DNA of 64,000 nucleotides, taken from Sporosarcina sp. JAI121 (GTDB lineage Bacteria > Bacillota > Bacilli > Bacillales_A > Planococcaceae). This document shows positions 55,386-63,652 of this stretch, piece by piece. The stretch spans positions 124,001 through 188,000 of the forward strand of contig NZ_JACCCL010000001.1 in assembly GCF_013408665.1 (NCBI RefSeq), in the 5' to 3' direction. The translations under genes and the position numbers were made by a program. Each line of letters opens with the position of its first letter. The first letter of the stretch is position 1. A model generated the notes under the pieces. The model was not told the DNA's origin, searched no databases, and saw only the letters and a list, made by a program, of their open reading frames with translations.

Positions 55386-55419
55386 AACCCCGGACGGGTA
55401 TGAAATCGTCCGGGGTTTT
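55386..55419 (+). terminator. Terminator after the SEC-C gene
   Basis: AACCCCGGACG (55386-55396) pairs with CGTCCGGGGTT (55407-55417), followed by TT. Confidence 0.85.
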
Positions 55420-55472
55420 CATCTTCAGGTGAAATAAAGGGATATGATGGAAAACGTCGAACTGAATAATGG

Positions 55473-55486
55473 TGTAAGCGTTTTCA
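55473..55486 (+). promoter_or_regulatory. cre site (CcpA operator)
   Basis: TGTAAGCGTTTTCA matches the cre consensus TGWAANCGNTNWCA at every fixed position. It lies 31 bases before the aldehyde dehydrogenase start, where bound CcpA would block transcription. Catabolite repression of the operon is a strong inference. Confidence 0.78.
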
Positions 55487-55517
55487 AAAAGCGTGGTATG
55501 GAAAGGGGAATGTTGCA

Positions 55518-56996
55518 ATGCAACTGAACAATTATATTGGGGGTTCGTGGCAGGAAGCCGGGGGCGCAGATTATACGGCAGTCTTAAATCCGGCAAATGG
55601 TACGGAGCTGGCACAAGTTAGATTATCGACAAATAAAGATGTGGGTCTTGCGGTGAAGGTGGCGAAAGAGGCCCAGAAGAAATGGGCACTTGTACCCGCA
55701 CCGAAGCGCGCAGACTTTTTATATGAAATTGGACGGCTCATGAAAGAAAAGAAAGAGCATCTGTCGCAAGTGTTGACAAAAGAAATGGGAAAAGTGATCG
55801 AAGAGGCGCGCGGTGAAGTACAAGAGGGTATCGATATGGCGTTTTACATGGCGGGAGAGGGCCGTCGCATGTTTGGTGAAACAGTGCCATCGGAGCTTCA
55901 GGATAAGTTCGCAATGAGTGTCCGGGCACCGATCGGCGTCGTCGGTCTCATCACGCCTTGGAATTTTCCGGTAGCGATTGCTACATGGAAGTCATTCCCG
56001 GCAATTGTCGCTGGCAATACATTCATCTGGAAGCCGGCGACAGAAACACCAATGATGGCGTATGAGATGGCGCTAATTTTTGAAGAAGCGGGACTTCCCG
56101 CGGGTGTCGCGAATATCGTTTTCGGAACCGGATCGGAAGTTGGAACTGCGATGATTGAACACCGGGATATTCGCGTTATTTCATTCACAGGGTCTACTGA
56201 AACGGGTCGCCATGTTGCGGAAACGGGCGGACGTCATTTGAAGAAAGTGTCGCTTGAAATGGGCGGTAAAAATGCGGTCATCGTTATGGATGATGCTGAT
56301 ATAGAACTGGCAGTGGAAGGCATTCTGTGGAGTGCATTCGGTACAGCCGGTCAGCGTTGTACGGCATGTAGCCGTGTCATCGTGCATACAAATGTAAAGA
56401 AAGAACTTGAACAAAAACTCGTGGCAGCGATGAAAGACTTGACGATTGGTGATGGATTGGACGAATCGGTTAAAATCGGGCCCGTCATCAATAAAAAAGC
56501 GCTTGATAAAATTCATAGTTATGTCGGAATCGGCCAAGATGAAGGTGCAACGCTTCTTGCTGGAGGAAATATATTGACCGACGGAAAACTTGCAGAGGGA
56601 CATTATTATGAACCGACTTTATTCACAGATGTGAAATGGGACAGCCGCCTTGCGCAAGAAGAAATTTTCGGTCCTGTCGTTTCACTCATTGAAGTATCAA
56701 GTCTGGATGAAGCCATTGAAGTGAATAACAGTGTGGAATTCGGACTTTCAAGTTCTATCTTCTCACGTGATGTAAACAACGTTTTCCGTGCACAGCGTGA
56801 TCTTGATACGGGAATCGTTTACGTGAATGCAGGAACGACGGGTGCTGAAATCCATCTGCCATTCGGCGGAACAAAAGGGACGGGCAATGGGCACCGTGAT
56901 TCGGGTATTGCGGCGCTGGACATCTTCACAGAATGGAAAAGTATTTATGTGGACTATAGCGGGAAATTGCAAAGGGCGCAGATCGACACGAATTAA
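55518..56996 (+). CDS. Aldehyde dehydrogenase, likely aminoadipate semialdehyde dehydrogenase
   Basis: The 492-residue NAD(P)-dependent enzyme has PWNFPVAIATWKSFPAIVAG (cofactor loop), FTGSTETGRHVAE, LEMGGKNAVIVMDDADIELA (general base Glu) and FGTAGQRCTACSRVIVH (catalytic Cys). It resembles enzymes oxidising alpha-aminoadipate semialdehyde or piperideine-6-carboxylate. The next gene looks like lysine 6-dehydrogenase, which makes exactly that substrate. A cre site lies upstream. Other semialdehydes are possible. Confidence 0.85.
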   Translation: MQLNNYIGGSWQEAGGADYTAVLNPANGTELAQVRLSTNKDVGLAVKVAKEAQKKWALVPAPKRADFLYEIGRLMKEKKEHLSQVLTKEMGKVIEEARGEVQEGIDMAFYMAGEGRRMFGETVPSELQDKFAMSVRAPIGVVGLITPWNFPVAIATWKSFPAIVAGNTFIWKPATETPMMAYEMALIFEEAGLPAGVANIVFGTGSEVGTAMIEHRDIRVISFTGSTETGRHVAETGGRHLKKVSLEMGGKNAVIVMDDADIELAVEGILWSAFGTAGQRCTACSRVIVHTNVKKELEQKLVAAMKDLTIGDGLDESVKIGPVINKKALDKIHSYVGIGQDEGATLLAGGNILTDGKLAEGHYYEPTLFTDVKWDSRLAQEEIFGPVVSLIEVSSLDEAIEVNNSVEFGLSSSIFSRDVNNVFRAQRDLDTGIVYVNAGTTGAEIHLPFGGTKGTGNGHRDSGIAALDIFTEWKSIYVDYSGKLQRAQIDTN

Positions 56997-57020
56997 TACT
57001 ACTTGTTAGGGGATGGGTGA

Positions 57021-58187
57021 ATGAAAGTAGTTATTCTCGGAGCGGGTTTGATGGGGAAAGAGGCGGCGCGCGACCTTGTGAAAAGTGATGACGTCGAGAA
57101 AGTATATTTGGCGGATTTGAATGTCAGGCAGGCTGAAGAATTTGCGGAAAATCTTAAGTCAGACAAACTCGATATCCTGTTGCTGGATGCAAAAAACGAT
57201 CAACAATTATGTGATGTGATGACACTTGGGGATGTCGTCATCAACGCACTGTTTTATACATTCAATGAAAAAGTCGCCCGGATTGCGGTGGATATCGGTG
57301 TCCATTCCATCGATCTCGGAGGACATATAGGCGGCGCTACGGATGCAGTGCTTGGACTTGCTGATCAGGCTGTTGCGAAAGGTGTAACGATTATTCCAGA
57401 CTTAGGGGTGGCTCCTGGAATGATCAACATTCTTACGGGTTACGGTGCGGGTAAACTTGACGAAGTGAAGACAATCAAATTATATGTCGGAGGGATTCCC
57501 GTAAAACCGGAGCCGCCACTAAATTATAATGTTGTCTTTTCATTGGAAGGCGTGTTCGATCATTACACGGATCCTTCCCATGTAATTCGAAATGGCGAAC
57601 TATTGGAAATCCCTTCATTATCCGAAATTGAAACGATTCATTTTGACAAATTCGGCGAACTCGAAGCGTTCCATACTTCCGGCGGTACGTCGACGTTGGT
57701 GAAATCGTTCCCGAACGTAGAAACTCTGGAATACAAGACGATCCGTTATAAAGGGCATGCTGAAAAGTTCCAGCTGCTTGTCGATTTGGGATTACTGACC
57801 CGAGACAATGAAGTGACCATAGGCGGCAATAAAGTGAAAGTGCGTGACGTTATGAGAGAACACCTATCACCGCAGCTTCGGCTCGACAAGAAATCGGATG
57901 CGGTACTGCTGCGGGTTATCGTCAGCGGTGAAAAAAACAGCATGCCGGTAACGTACGAATATGATCTCATTACGGAAAAAGATACGGCAGTGAATGAGAC
58001 TGCAATGGCACGTGCCACGGCTAATACGATTTCCATCGTGGCGCAAATGATAGGGAATGGAACAATCACCAAACGCGGGGTCCATCCGCCTGAAAATATC
58101 GTTCCTGGCAAGCTATATATTGAAGAGATGAAAAAGCGCGGCGTCGTTATCGAAGAAAGCATCGAATCTAACGAAGCGCACGTCTAA
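57021..58187 (+). CDS. Saccharopine dehydrogenase family; likely lysine 6-dehydrogenase
   Basis: The 388-residue protein has an N-terminal NAD-binding [17 protein letters not shown]. Its body is typical of the saccharopine dehydrogenase family, with [24 protein letters not shown] and [10 protein letters not shown]. Length and layout match the L-lysine 6-dehydrogenase of Geobacillus (about 385 residues), which deaminates lysine to the semialdehyde. The semialdehyde dehydrogenase lies 24 bases upstream, which supports this. A true saccharopine dehydrogenase is the alternative. Confidence 0.78.
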   Translation: MKVVILGAGLMGKEAARDLVKSDDVEKVYLADLNVRQAEEFAENLKSDKLDILLLDAKNDQQLCDVMTLGDVVINALFYTFNEKVARIAVDIGVHSIDLGGHIGGATDAVLGLADQAVAKGVTIIPDLGVAPGMINILTGYGAGKLDEVKTIKLYVGGIPVKPEPPLNYNVVFSLEGVFDHYTDPSHVIRNGELLEIPSLSEIETIHFDKFGELEAFHTSGGTSTLVKSFPNVETLEYKTIRYKGHAEKFQLLVDLGLLTRDNEVTIGGNKVKVRDVMREHLSPQLRLDKKSDAVLLRVIVSGEKNSMPVTYEYDLITEKDTAVNETAMARATANTISIVAQMIGNGTITKRGVHPPENIVPGKLYIEEMKKRGVVIEESIESNEAHV

Positions 58188-58190
58188 TTA

Positions 58191-58306
58191 GAAAAGCGGA
58201 AGGCGCCGCTCAGACGCGACAGGCATAAGACGGACCAACGTCGCGGTGAACTTCCGCATAGTTGGGCTGACTTATGACCCGAGCGGCTGGCGCCTGAAGC
58301 TGGACA
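58191..58306. repeat. Intergenic Bacillales-type repeat with long-range pairing
   Basis: The segment starts GAAAAGCGGAAGGCGCC and ends GGCTGGCGCCTGAAGCTGGA. GGCGCC (58202 and 58289) and CATAAG/CTTATG (58224 and 58271) pair across the element, forming a long imperfect hairpin. It closely resembles a repeat I remember between genes of many Bacillaceae. It lies between the lysine dehydrogenase and acyl-CoA dehydrogenase genes. Confidence 0.65.
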
Positions 58307-58377
58307 TTGTTCCGTGTAGAAAACTTATAGTTTCTAATCTAAGTAAAGGCTTTGCGTTTTGGAAAGGGGATGGAGAA

Positions 58378-59583
58378 GTGGACTTCGAATTTACTGATGA
58401 GCAGAAAATGCTGCGAAAAACAGCGCGCCAGTTCGTCGACACAGAAATTATGCCGCATATTCAGAAATGGGATGCAGAAGGCAGGTTCGATCCAGCGATT
58501 TGGAAGAAGCTTGCGAATCTGGGCTTCATGGGCGTTTGTATACCGGAACAATATGGCGGCAGCGGCATGGACTACAATTCACTTGCGGTTTTGTGTGAAG
58601 AATTGGAACGCGGTGATACAACGTTTAGGACCGCGGTTTCGGTCCATATCGGATTGAACTCGATGAGTCTTATGCAATGGGGCAGTGAAGAGCAAAAGTT
58701 GAAGTACCTTGTTCCTCAAGCAAAAGGGGAGAAAATCGGTGCATTCGGATTGACAGAGCCGGGCGCAGGTTCTGATGTTGCGGCAATGGTGACAACCGCT
58801 GTGCGTGACGGGGACGACTATGTATTGAACGGTCAAAAAACATGGATTTCCCTTTGCGATGTTGCGGATCATTTCCTCGTTTTCGCTTATACGGATAAAA
58901 AGATGAAGCATCATGGTATTAGTGCGTTCATCGTCGAACGGACGACACCTGGTTTTTCATCAAAAGCAATCAAAGGGAAATACGGCATCCGTGCAGGCAA
59001 TACGGGCGAATTGTTTTTCGAAGATATGCGCATTCCGGCTGCGAACTTGTTAGGGGGAGAAGGCGACGGGTTCAAAATTGCCATGGCGTCGCTTGATAAC
59101 GGCCGCTTCACTGTCGCTGCGGGAGCTGTTGGGTTAATCATGGGCTGTCTCGAGGAAAGTGTGAAGTACTGCCATGCTCGGGAGACGTTTGGCAAGGAAA
59201 TCGGCAGACACCAGCTCGTTCAACAAATGATCGCGAAGATGGAAGCGGGCTATCAGATGAGCCGCCTTCTGGTTTACCGTGCCGGAGAAATGAAAAACAA
59301 AGGCTTACGCAATACACGCGAGACGTCACTTGCGAAATGGCAAGCATGCGATTTTGCCAATAAGGCGGCAGATGACGCAGTTCAAATCCATGGCGCTTAC
59401 GGCTATTCGGATGAATATCCTGTCGCCAGATTCCTGCGCAACTCGAAAGCACCCGTCATCTATGAAGGGACACGCGAAATTCATACGATTATGCAGGCGG
59501 AATATGTCCTTGGGTATAGAGAAGATAAGAAATTGAGCAATGTTTTGCCGGAATGGCCGTTTGACAGAAAAGGGAAACCCTGA
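58378..59583 (+). CDS. Acyl-CoA dehydrogenase, possibly glutaryl-CoA dehydrogenase
   Basis: With GTG 58378 (AAAGGGG eight bases upstream) the protein has 401 residues and starts VDFEFTDEQKMLRKTARQFV, the normal start of the family. Other motifs are AFGLTEPGAGSDVAAMVTTA (FAD/substrate loop), GYSDEYPVARFLRN and YEGTREIHTIMQAEYVLG (catalytic Glu). The upstream frame runs 44 codons into the repeat and is not coding. Its place after lysine genes suggests glutaryl-CoA dehydrogenase, but butyryl-type specificity cannot be excluded. Confidence 0.85.
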   Translation: MDFEFTDEQKMLRKTARQFVDTEIMPHIQKWDAEGRFDPAIWKKLANLGFMGVCIPEQYGGSGMDYNSLAVLCEELERGDTTFRTAVSVHIGLNSMSLMQWGSEEQKLKYLVPQAKGEKIGAFGLTEPGAGSDVAAMVTTAVRDGDDYVLNGQKTWISLCDVADHFLVFAYTDKKMKHHGISAFIVERTTPGFSSKAIKGKYGIRAGNTGELFFEDMRIPAANLLGGEGDGFKIAMASLDNGRFTVAAGAVGLIMGCLEESVKYCHARETFGKEIGRHQLVQQMIAKMEAGYQMSRLLVYRAGEMKNKGLRNTRETSLAKWQACDFANKAADDAVQIHGAYGYSDEYPVARFLRNSKAPVIYEGTREIHTIMQAEYVLGYREDKKLSNVLPEWPFDRKGKP

Positions 59584-59608
59584 TGTGCTACTCGCATCAG
59601 GGTTTTTT
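59575..59608 (+). terminator. Terminator overlapping the acyl-CoA dehydrogenase stop
   Basis: AAACCCTGATG (59575-59585) pairs with CATCAGGGTTT (59595-59605) and is followed by three more T. The stop codon at 59581-59583 lies in the ascending arm. Confidence 0.9.
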
Positions 59609-59754
59609 CTTGGGAAGTCGTTAGTCTATAATCATATTTTGGTGATAGGCTAAATGAAAGCGCTGATTCAACAAATTTCAAACGAAAGTAGCGATATTCT
59701 GAAACAATCCTTAGTGTGAAACGGTCTAACTCTATTAAAGGGATGGTGGAGGAA

Positions 59755-61008
59755 ATGTTCAAGAAAAGGATACTCTCTATATTGATGATAAGTTTACTAG
59801 CATTTGTCACGGGGTGCGGTTCGGGGGCAAATCCGAAAACGATCAACAGCACAACGCCGATTTCGAATGATGTGAAGTTTGGTAAGGATGACTATAAGAA
59901 AATTATCACCGCCAATAACGAATTGGGATTCGAGTTATTACATGAAGTTGAAGAAGATGCGAATAACAATATTTTCATTTCACCGGCAAGTTTATTCATG
60001 GCTCTATCGATGGTTTATAACGGCGCGGATGGCAAGACGAAAGAGGAAATTGCGAAGACGCTGCATATAGAAGGAATGGAAGCGGACGAGCTGAATCAGG
60101 CGAATGCTTCATGGCTGACGAAGCTTATGAAAGAAAATGACGAAATTCAATTGAACATAGCCAATTCAATCTGGTTGAATGAACTATTTCATTTCCAGGA
60201 CGATTTTGCAAAATACAATAAAGATTACTTCAACGCTGAAATTCAGGAAATCGATATAAATGACAGTGATTCCGTAAAACAGATCAATGATTGGGTGAAA
60301 AAGTCGACGAATCAAAAGATAGTTGAGATTGTCCAGGCCCCATTAGACTCTGACTTAGTTACGCTACTCGTCAATGCGATTTACTTTAAAGGCGACTGGT
60401 CACATGAGTTCGATAAGGACCTTACAAAAGATCAGACTTTTCATTTACAGGACGGTTCTATTAAAGTTGCTCCGCTCATGTCTTTGAATGAAAGGCTTTC
60501 ATATTTGGAAAATGAACATTTCCAAGCAGTTCAGCTCCCTTATGGCGACGGGGAAATGAGTATGAAAGTGTTTTTGCCAAAAGAAAACTCTGGTTTAGAG
60601 GAATTCAAGAAACTACTTACGAATGAGAACTGGATGACTTGGAATAAGGAATTTAACGCAAGACAAGGTACCGTACTGCTCCCTAAATTTCAATTGGAAT
60701 ACGAAACGCTGTTGAATGATGCATTGATGAAACTTGGTATGGGAAATGCATTTGCGGATACTGCAGACTTTTCGAAAATGATCAAAGAAGGAGATCCGTT
60801 GAAAATTAGTAAAGTGAAGCAGAAAACATTCATTGACGTAAATGAAGAAGGTACTGAGGCAGCGGCGGTAACGTCAATAGAAGTGGTTACAGAATCAGCT
60901 TCCATCGATGATTCATTCTTTATGGAAGTGAACCGACCTTTCTTCTTTACAATTACTGATGATGAAACGGATACCATTCTTTTTATGGGCAGTATTTCGA
61001 ACCCATAA
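59755..61008 (+). CDS. Lipoprotein serpin (serine protease inhibitor)
   Basis: With ATG 59755 the product has 417 residues: a lipoprotein signal (LAFVTGC) and a full serpin fold. Serpin motifs are NNIFISPASLFMALSMVYNG, VNAIYFKGDWSHEFD and FMEVNRPFFFTITDDETDTI. The reactive loop hinge reads EEGTEAAAVTSIEVVTES, with small Ala residues as in inhibitory serpins; aligned to alpha-1-antitrypsin, P1 would be the Glu before Ser. GGAGG lies only two bases from this ATG, and ATG 59743 is the alternative. It has its own terminator. Confidence 0.88.
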   Translation: MFKKRILSILMISLLAFVTGCGSGANPKTINSTTPISNDVKFGKDDYKKIITANNELGFELLHEVEEDANNNIFISPASLFMALSMVYNGADGKTKEEIAKTLHIEGMEADELNQANASWLTKLMKENDEIQLNIANSIWLNELFHFQDDFAKYNKDYFNAEIQEIDINDSDSVKQINDWVKKSTNQKIVEIVQAPLDSDLVTLLVNAIYFKGDWSHEFDKDLTKDQTFHLQDGSIKVAPLMSLNERLSYLENEHFQAVQLPYGDGEMSMKVFLPKENSGLEEFKKLLTNENWMTWNKEFNARQGTVLLPKFQLEYETLLNDALMKLGMGNAFADTADFSKMIKEGDPLKISKVKQKTFIDVNEEGTEAAAVTSIEVVTESASIDDSFFMEVNRPFFFTITDDETDTILFMGSISNP

Positions 61009-61031
61009 AAAGGGAAATCGCCATAAAAAAC

Positions 61032-61084
61032 GGCTAGGGTAGATAAGATGTTTTCATCCATTCTAGCCTTTTTTACAATAGTGC
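61032..61084 (+). terminator. Terminator after the serpin gene
   Basis: GGCTAG (61032-61037) pairs with CTAGCC (61073-61078), followed by six T. The long intervening arm contains further partial pairing. Confidence 0.75.
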
Positions 61085-61144
61085 CAAAGTTTGTGATAAA
61101 CTAACTCTTGAAATAACTAACTCGTGAATAAGGAGAGATATCGT

Positions 61145-62326
61145 ATGAAAGTTGAAACTTCATTTGAAATAGAGCCTGCATTAAAAATGTCTATCTTTTC
61201 GCCAGCAATTTTCGGTGATTTAAGAGCAGCTGCCGAGGTGAAAAAGTCCTCCGGCACCGAAATTTTTGACTTGAGTCTGGGCAGTCCTGATCTTCCGCCT
61301 GACGAAAAAGTCAGACAATCCTTATCGGAACAAAGTGCATTGGCTAATACATATGGTTATACCCTCGGTGGTACAAAACGTTTTAACGAAGCGGTTGCTA
61401 ATTATTATCAGCGACGTTCCGGTGTTGCACTCAACCCTGAAACGGAAATCATTCAAACGATGGGCTCCCAAGAAGGACTTGTCCATCTTCCGTTCGCTTT
61501 TTGTAATGAAGGAGATTTTGTGCTGACAACGAATCCTGCTTATGTAGCTTATGAGGCGGGCATTAAGCTTGCGGGTGCAATTCCTTATGAGATGCCGTTG
61601 TTAGCGGAAAATGGATTTTTACCTGACCTGGAAGCGATTCCCGAAGAAGTTGCGCAAAACGCTAAAATGCTCATTTTGAATTTACCGGGCAATCCCGTTC
61701 CAGCGATGCCGAGCCCGGCGTATTTTGAGAAGGTAGTAGCTTTCGCCAAAAACTATAATGTCATTGTGCTTCATGACGCTGCTTATTCCGAATACTATTT
61801 CACAGGTGATTCACCGATCAGCTTTCTATCGACACCTGGTGCAATGGAGGTCGGAATGGAGATTAATTCATTATCTAAAAGCTTCAGCCTGGCAGGTGCC
61901 CGTATTGCTTACATTGCCGGCAATGCCGAAATGATCCACATTATTAGACAGCTCAAATCGAATTTGGATTATGGAACGTTCGGTCCGATTCAGGATGCTG
62001 CTGTCGTAGCGCTTGATAATGCGGAAGAAATTACGGATCGTCTGCGGAAAGAGTTTTCAGCGCGCCATAAGGTATTAATGGAGGGGATGGAGGAGATTGG
62101 GTGGTCGGCCACTCCTTCAAGTGGCGGAATGTTTGTCTGGGCAAAGTATCCGTTTGAGATGGACGACAAGGAATTTGTGTTTAAAGTGATCGATCAATGC
62201 GGTGTCGTCATGGTTCCTGGCAGCATCTTCGGTTCTGAAGGCGCCGGTTTCGTCAGGTTGGCACTTGTTCAGAAAGTGGATGTACTGCAAAAAGCGATTG
62301 ATCGATTGCGGAATCTACGTATATAA
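61145..62326 (+). CDS. PLP-dependent aminotransferase, class I
   Basis: With ATG 61145, behind AAGGAGAGATATCGT, the protein has 393 residues. Features are LSLGSPDLPPDEKVRQSL, NLPGNPVPAMPSPAYFEKVV, HDAAYSEYYF and the PLP lysine in NSLSKSFSLAGARIAYIAG. It resembles LL-diaminopimelate-type aminotransferases. Close to the lysine cluster, it might transaminate 2-aminoadipate, but a terminator and the serpin separate it, so this is weak inference. A terminator follows (62335-62377). Confidence 0.82.
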   Translation: MKVETSFEIEPALKMSIFSPAIFGDLRAAAEVKKSSGTEIFDLSLGSPDLPPDEKVRQSLSEQSALANTYGYTLGGTKRFNEAVANYYQRRSGVALNPETEIIQTMGSQEGLVHLPFAFCNEGDFVLTTNPAYVAYEAGIKLAGAIPYEMPLLAENGFLPDLEAIPEEVAQNAKMLILNLPGNPVPAMPSPAYFEKVVAFAKNYNVIVLHDAAYSEYYFTGDSPISFLSTPGAMEVGMEINSLSKSFSLAGARIAYIAGNAEMIHIIRQLKSNLDYGTFGPIQDAAVVALDNAEEITDRLRKEFSARHKVLMEGMEEIGWSATPSSGGMFVWAKYPFEMDDKEFVFKVIDQCGVVMVPGSIFGSEGAGFVRLALVQKVDVLQKAIDRLRNLRI

Positions 62327-62334
62327 GTGGAGGA

Positions 62335-62377
62335 GGATTAGCGAGGGATGGAGATAACCGTCCCTGCTAACCTTTTT
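62335..62377 (+). terminator. Terminator after the second aminotransferase
   Basis: GGATTAGCGAGGGATGG pairs, with a few mismatches, with CCGTCCCTGCTAACC, followed by TTTTT. Confidence 0.8.
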
Positions 62378-62430
62378 ATGTGGAATTTATGTAAGATAGA
62401 ATTAATAGGGATTCTAGCTGACGCCGCTTC

Positions 62431-62630
62431 GACTACCAATAAGACGCGACTGCGTTGGATTGGCTGTTTATGAAAGTGCATTTCATTATCCAATATTTAA
62501 TCTACAACCTATAATGCGTCTACTTCGAATTAAGGTAGTATCGAATTTCACTCATTCACAAACCCAATATATACATCCCAAATTCACAACCCTCTTGATA
62601 ATAAACGCCTCAGCGAAGGCGCGGCAAAGG
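62431..62630. repeat. Imperfect long repeat, copy A
   Basis: This 200-base stretch runs from GACTACCAATAAGACGCG to CGCCTCAGCGAAGGCGCGGC-AAAGG and aligns over its length with copy B at 62914-63114. Shared blocks include AAGACGCG, CTGTTTA, GTGCATTTCATT/GCGCATTTCATT, ATATACATCC and CTTGATAATRAACGCCTCAG. It does not encode a protein I recognise; it looks like non-coding repeated DNA. Confidence 0.6.
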
Positions 62631-62660
62631 GGTAGCCGAAGTCCTAAGATTGGATGCGAA

Positions 62661-62705
62661 GCGCTTATCCAGGCTTAGGGGGAGAGTCCCCAGAGCGCCA
62701 AAGCG
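62661..62705. repeat. REP-like element
   Basis: Contains GGCTTAGGGGGAGAGTCCCC followed by AGAGCGCCAAAGCG, a variant of the repeat near 12219 in which the usual GAGGCATCCCC core has changed. Confidence 0.5.
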
Positions 62706-62845
62706 TATTAGCAGGAATGCTTTATTCCAATCTATCTACTTCACTACAATTTAGGTAGCAACGCCAGCTATTGTACATAAACCGAGCGAATGCGATTAAC
62801 AGAAGTCACTTCACATGGAATTAATAATGAATCCCGTCGACTACC

Positions 62846-62883
62846 GCTTCGGCGCTTCGTGGATGCCTCCCGCGATAAGCCGG
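62846..62883. repeat. REP-like element, inverted orientation
   Basis: CGCTTCGGCGCTTCGTGGAT followed by GCCTCCCGCGATAAGCCGG matches the 31721-31750 element and is inverted relative to 12219 and 63112. Confidence 0.6.
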
Positions 62884-62913
62884 AAAGAAGATCACTTTCA
62901 GTCTTATCGCTCC

Positions 62914-63114
62914 GGCTACCACTAAGACGCGCCATCGCTGGTTAGTCTGTTTAAGAATGCGCATTTCATTTTCGGGGATCATGCCTGCAACCTGTAGTGC
63001 GCCTTATTTGAATTAACTCAATATCGAATTGTATTCATTTCACAATATCAACATATACATCCTGGATTCAGAATTCCCTTGATAATGAACGCCTCAGCGC
63101 AGGCGCGGCAAAGG
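62914..63114. repeat. Imperfect long repeat, copy B
   Basis: A 201-base stretch aligned with copy A at 62431-62630, in the same orientation and about 483 bases downstream. Each copy is followed by a REP-like element, so the duplicated unit probably included that element. Confidence 0.6.
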
Positions 63115-63149
63115 CTTAGGACGAGAGGCATCCCCAAAGAGCCAAGCGA
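63112..63149. repeat. REP-like element
   Basis: AGGCTTAGGACGAGAGGCAT followed by CCCCAAAGAGCCAAGCG, the same family as 12219-12248. After it, 63150-63652 holds only short GCG-rich scraps (for example 63541-63580) and no recognised gene. Confidence 0.55.
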
Positions 63150-63652
63150 TCTACAATCCACACTCCGAACCGCAGCTCTCTCAATAATGAACACCCCAGT
63201 GAAAGTGTATTAGGAGAAAATCTTTATTTCAAACTACGAAATAACGTCCTTTTATTCTAGGCTAAACTTTCATTATGTCGTAAAGCACTCACGCTGATAG
63301 TTAGTTTTTTTTAGCGACTTCAATCGGTTTCATTTCAAGGAATCCTCCAGTTGGAAAAGCTTTTAGAAAAAGCTTAAACTAATGTGATGGGTTACTCCAA
63401 TGCTATGCTACAGTTTTAGGTGTAGGATGGCTAAACCTAATTGTTAGCATCAATGTTGTAAAATGTATGTAGTGGTTGGGTTAGGAAAGGACTTTACTAT
63501 GTTAGTAAAAGAATCAATATCCATAAAAACTAAGTAAAGGAGCCTTAACAGGGGTAGCCTAAATGCCGAAGCGTATTTGTAGGTAATCTTTATTTGCTTA
63601 TCTAGTTATCCTATTTATTGAAAATAGATTCATCGGAATGGAGTTGAAAACT

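Noticed and set aside
58246..58377. N-terminal extension of the acyl-CoA dehydrogenase
   Set aside because: This part lies in an intergenic repeat, and family members start at VDFEFTDEQ, which has a good ribosome binding site at GTG 58378.
59655..59668. cre site upstream of the serpin
   Set aside because: TGAAAGCGCTGATT lacks the final CA, so it matches only 12 of 14 positions.
62327..63652. CRISPR-like array in the repeat-rich tract
   Set aside because: The repeats are few, long, imperfect and unevenly spaced, with no constant short repeat and no cas gene nearby.
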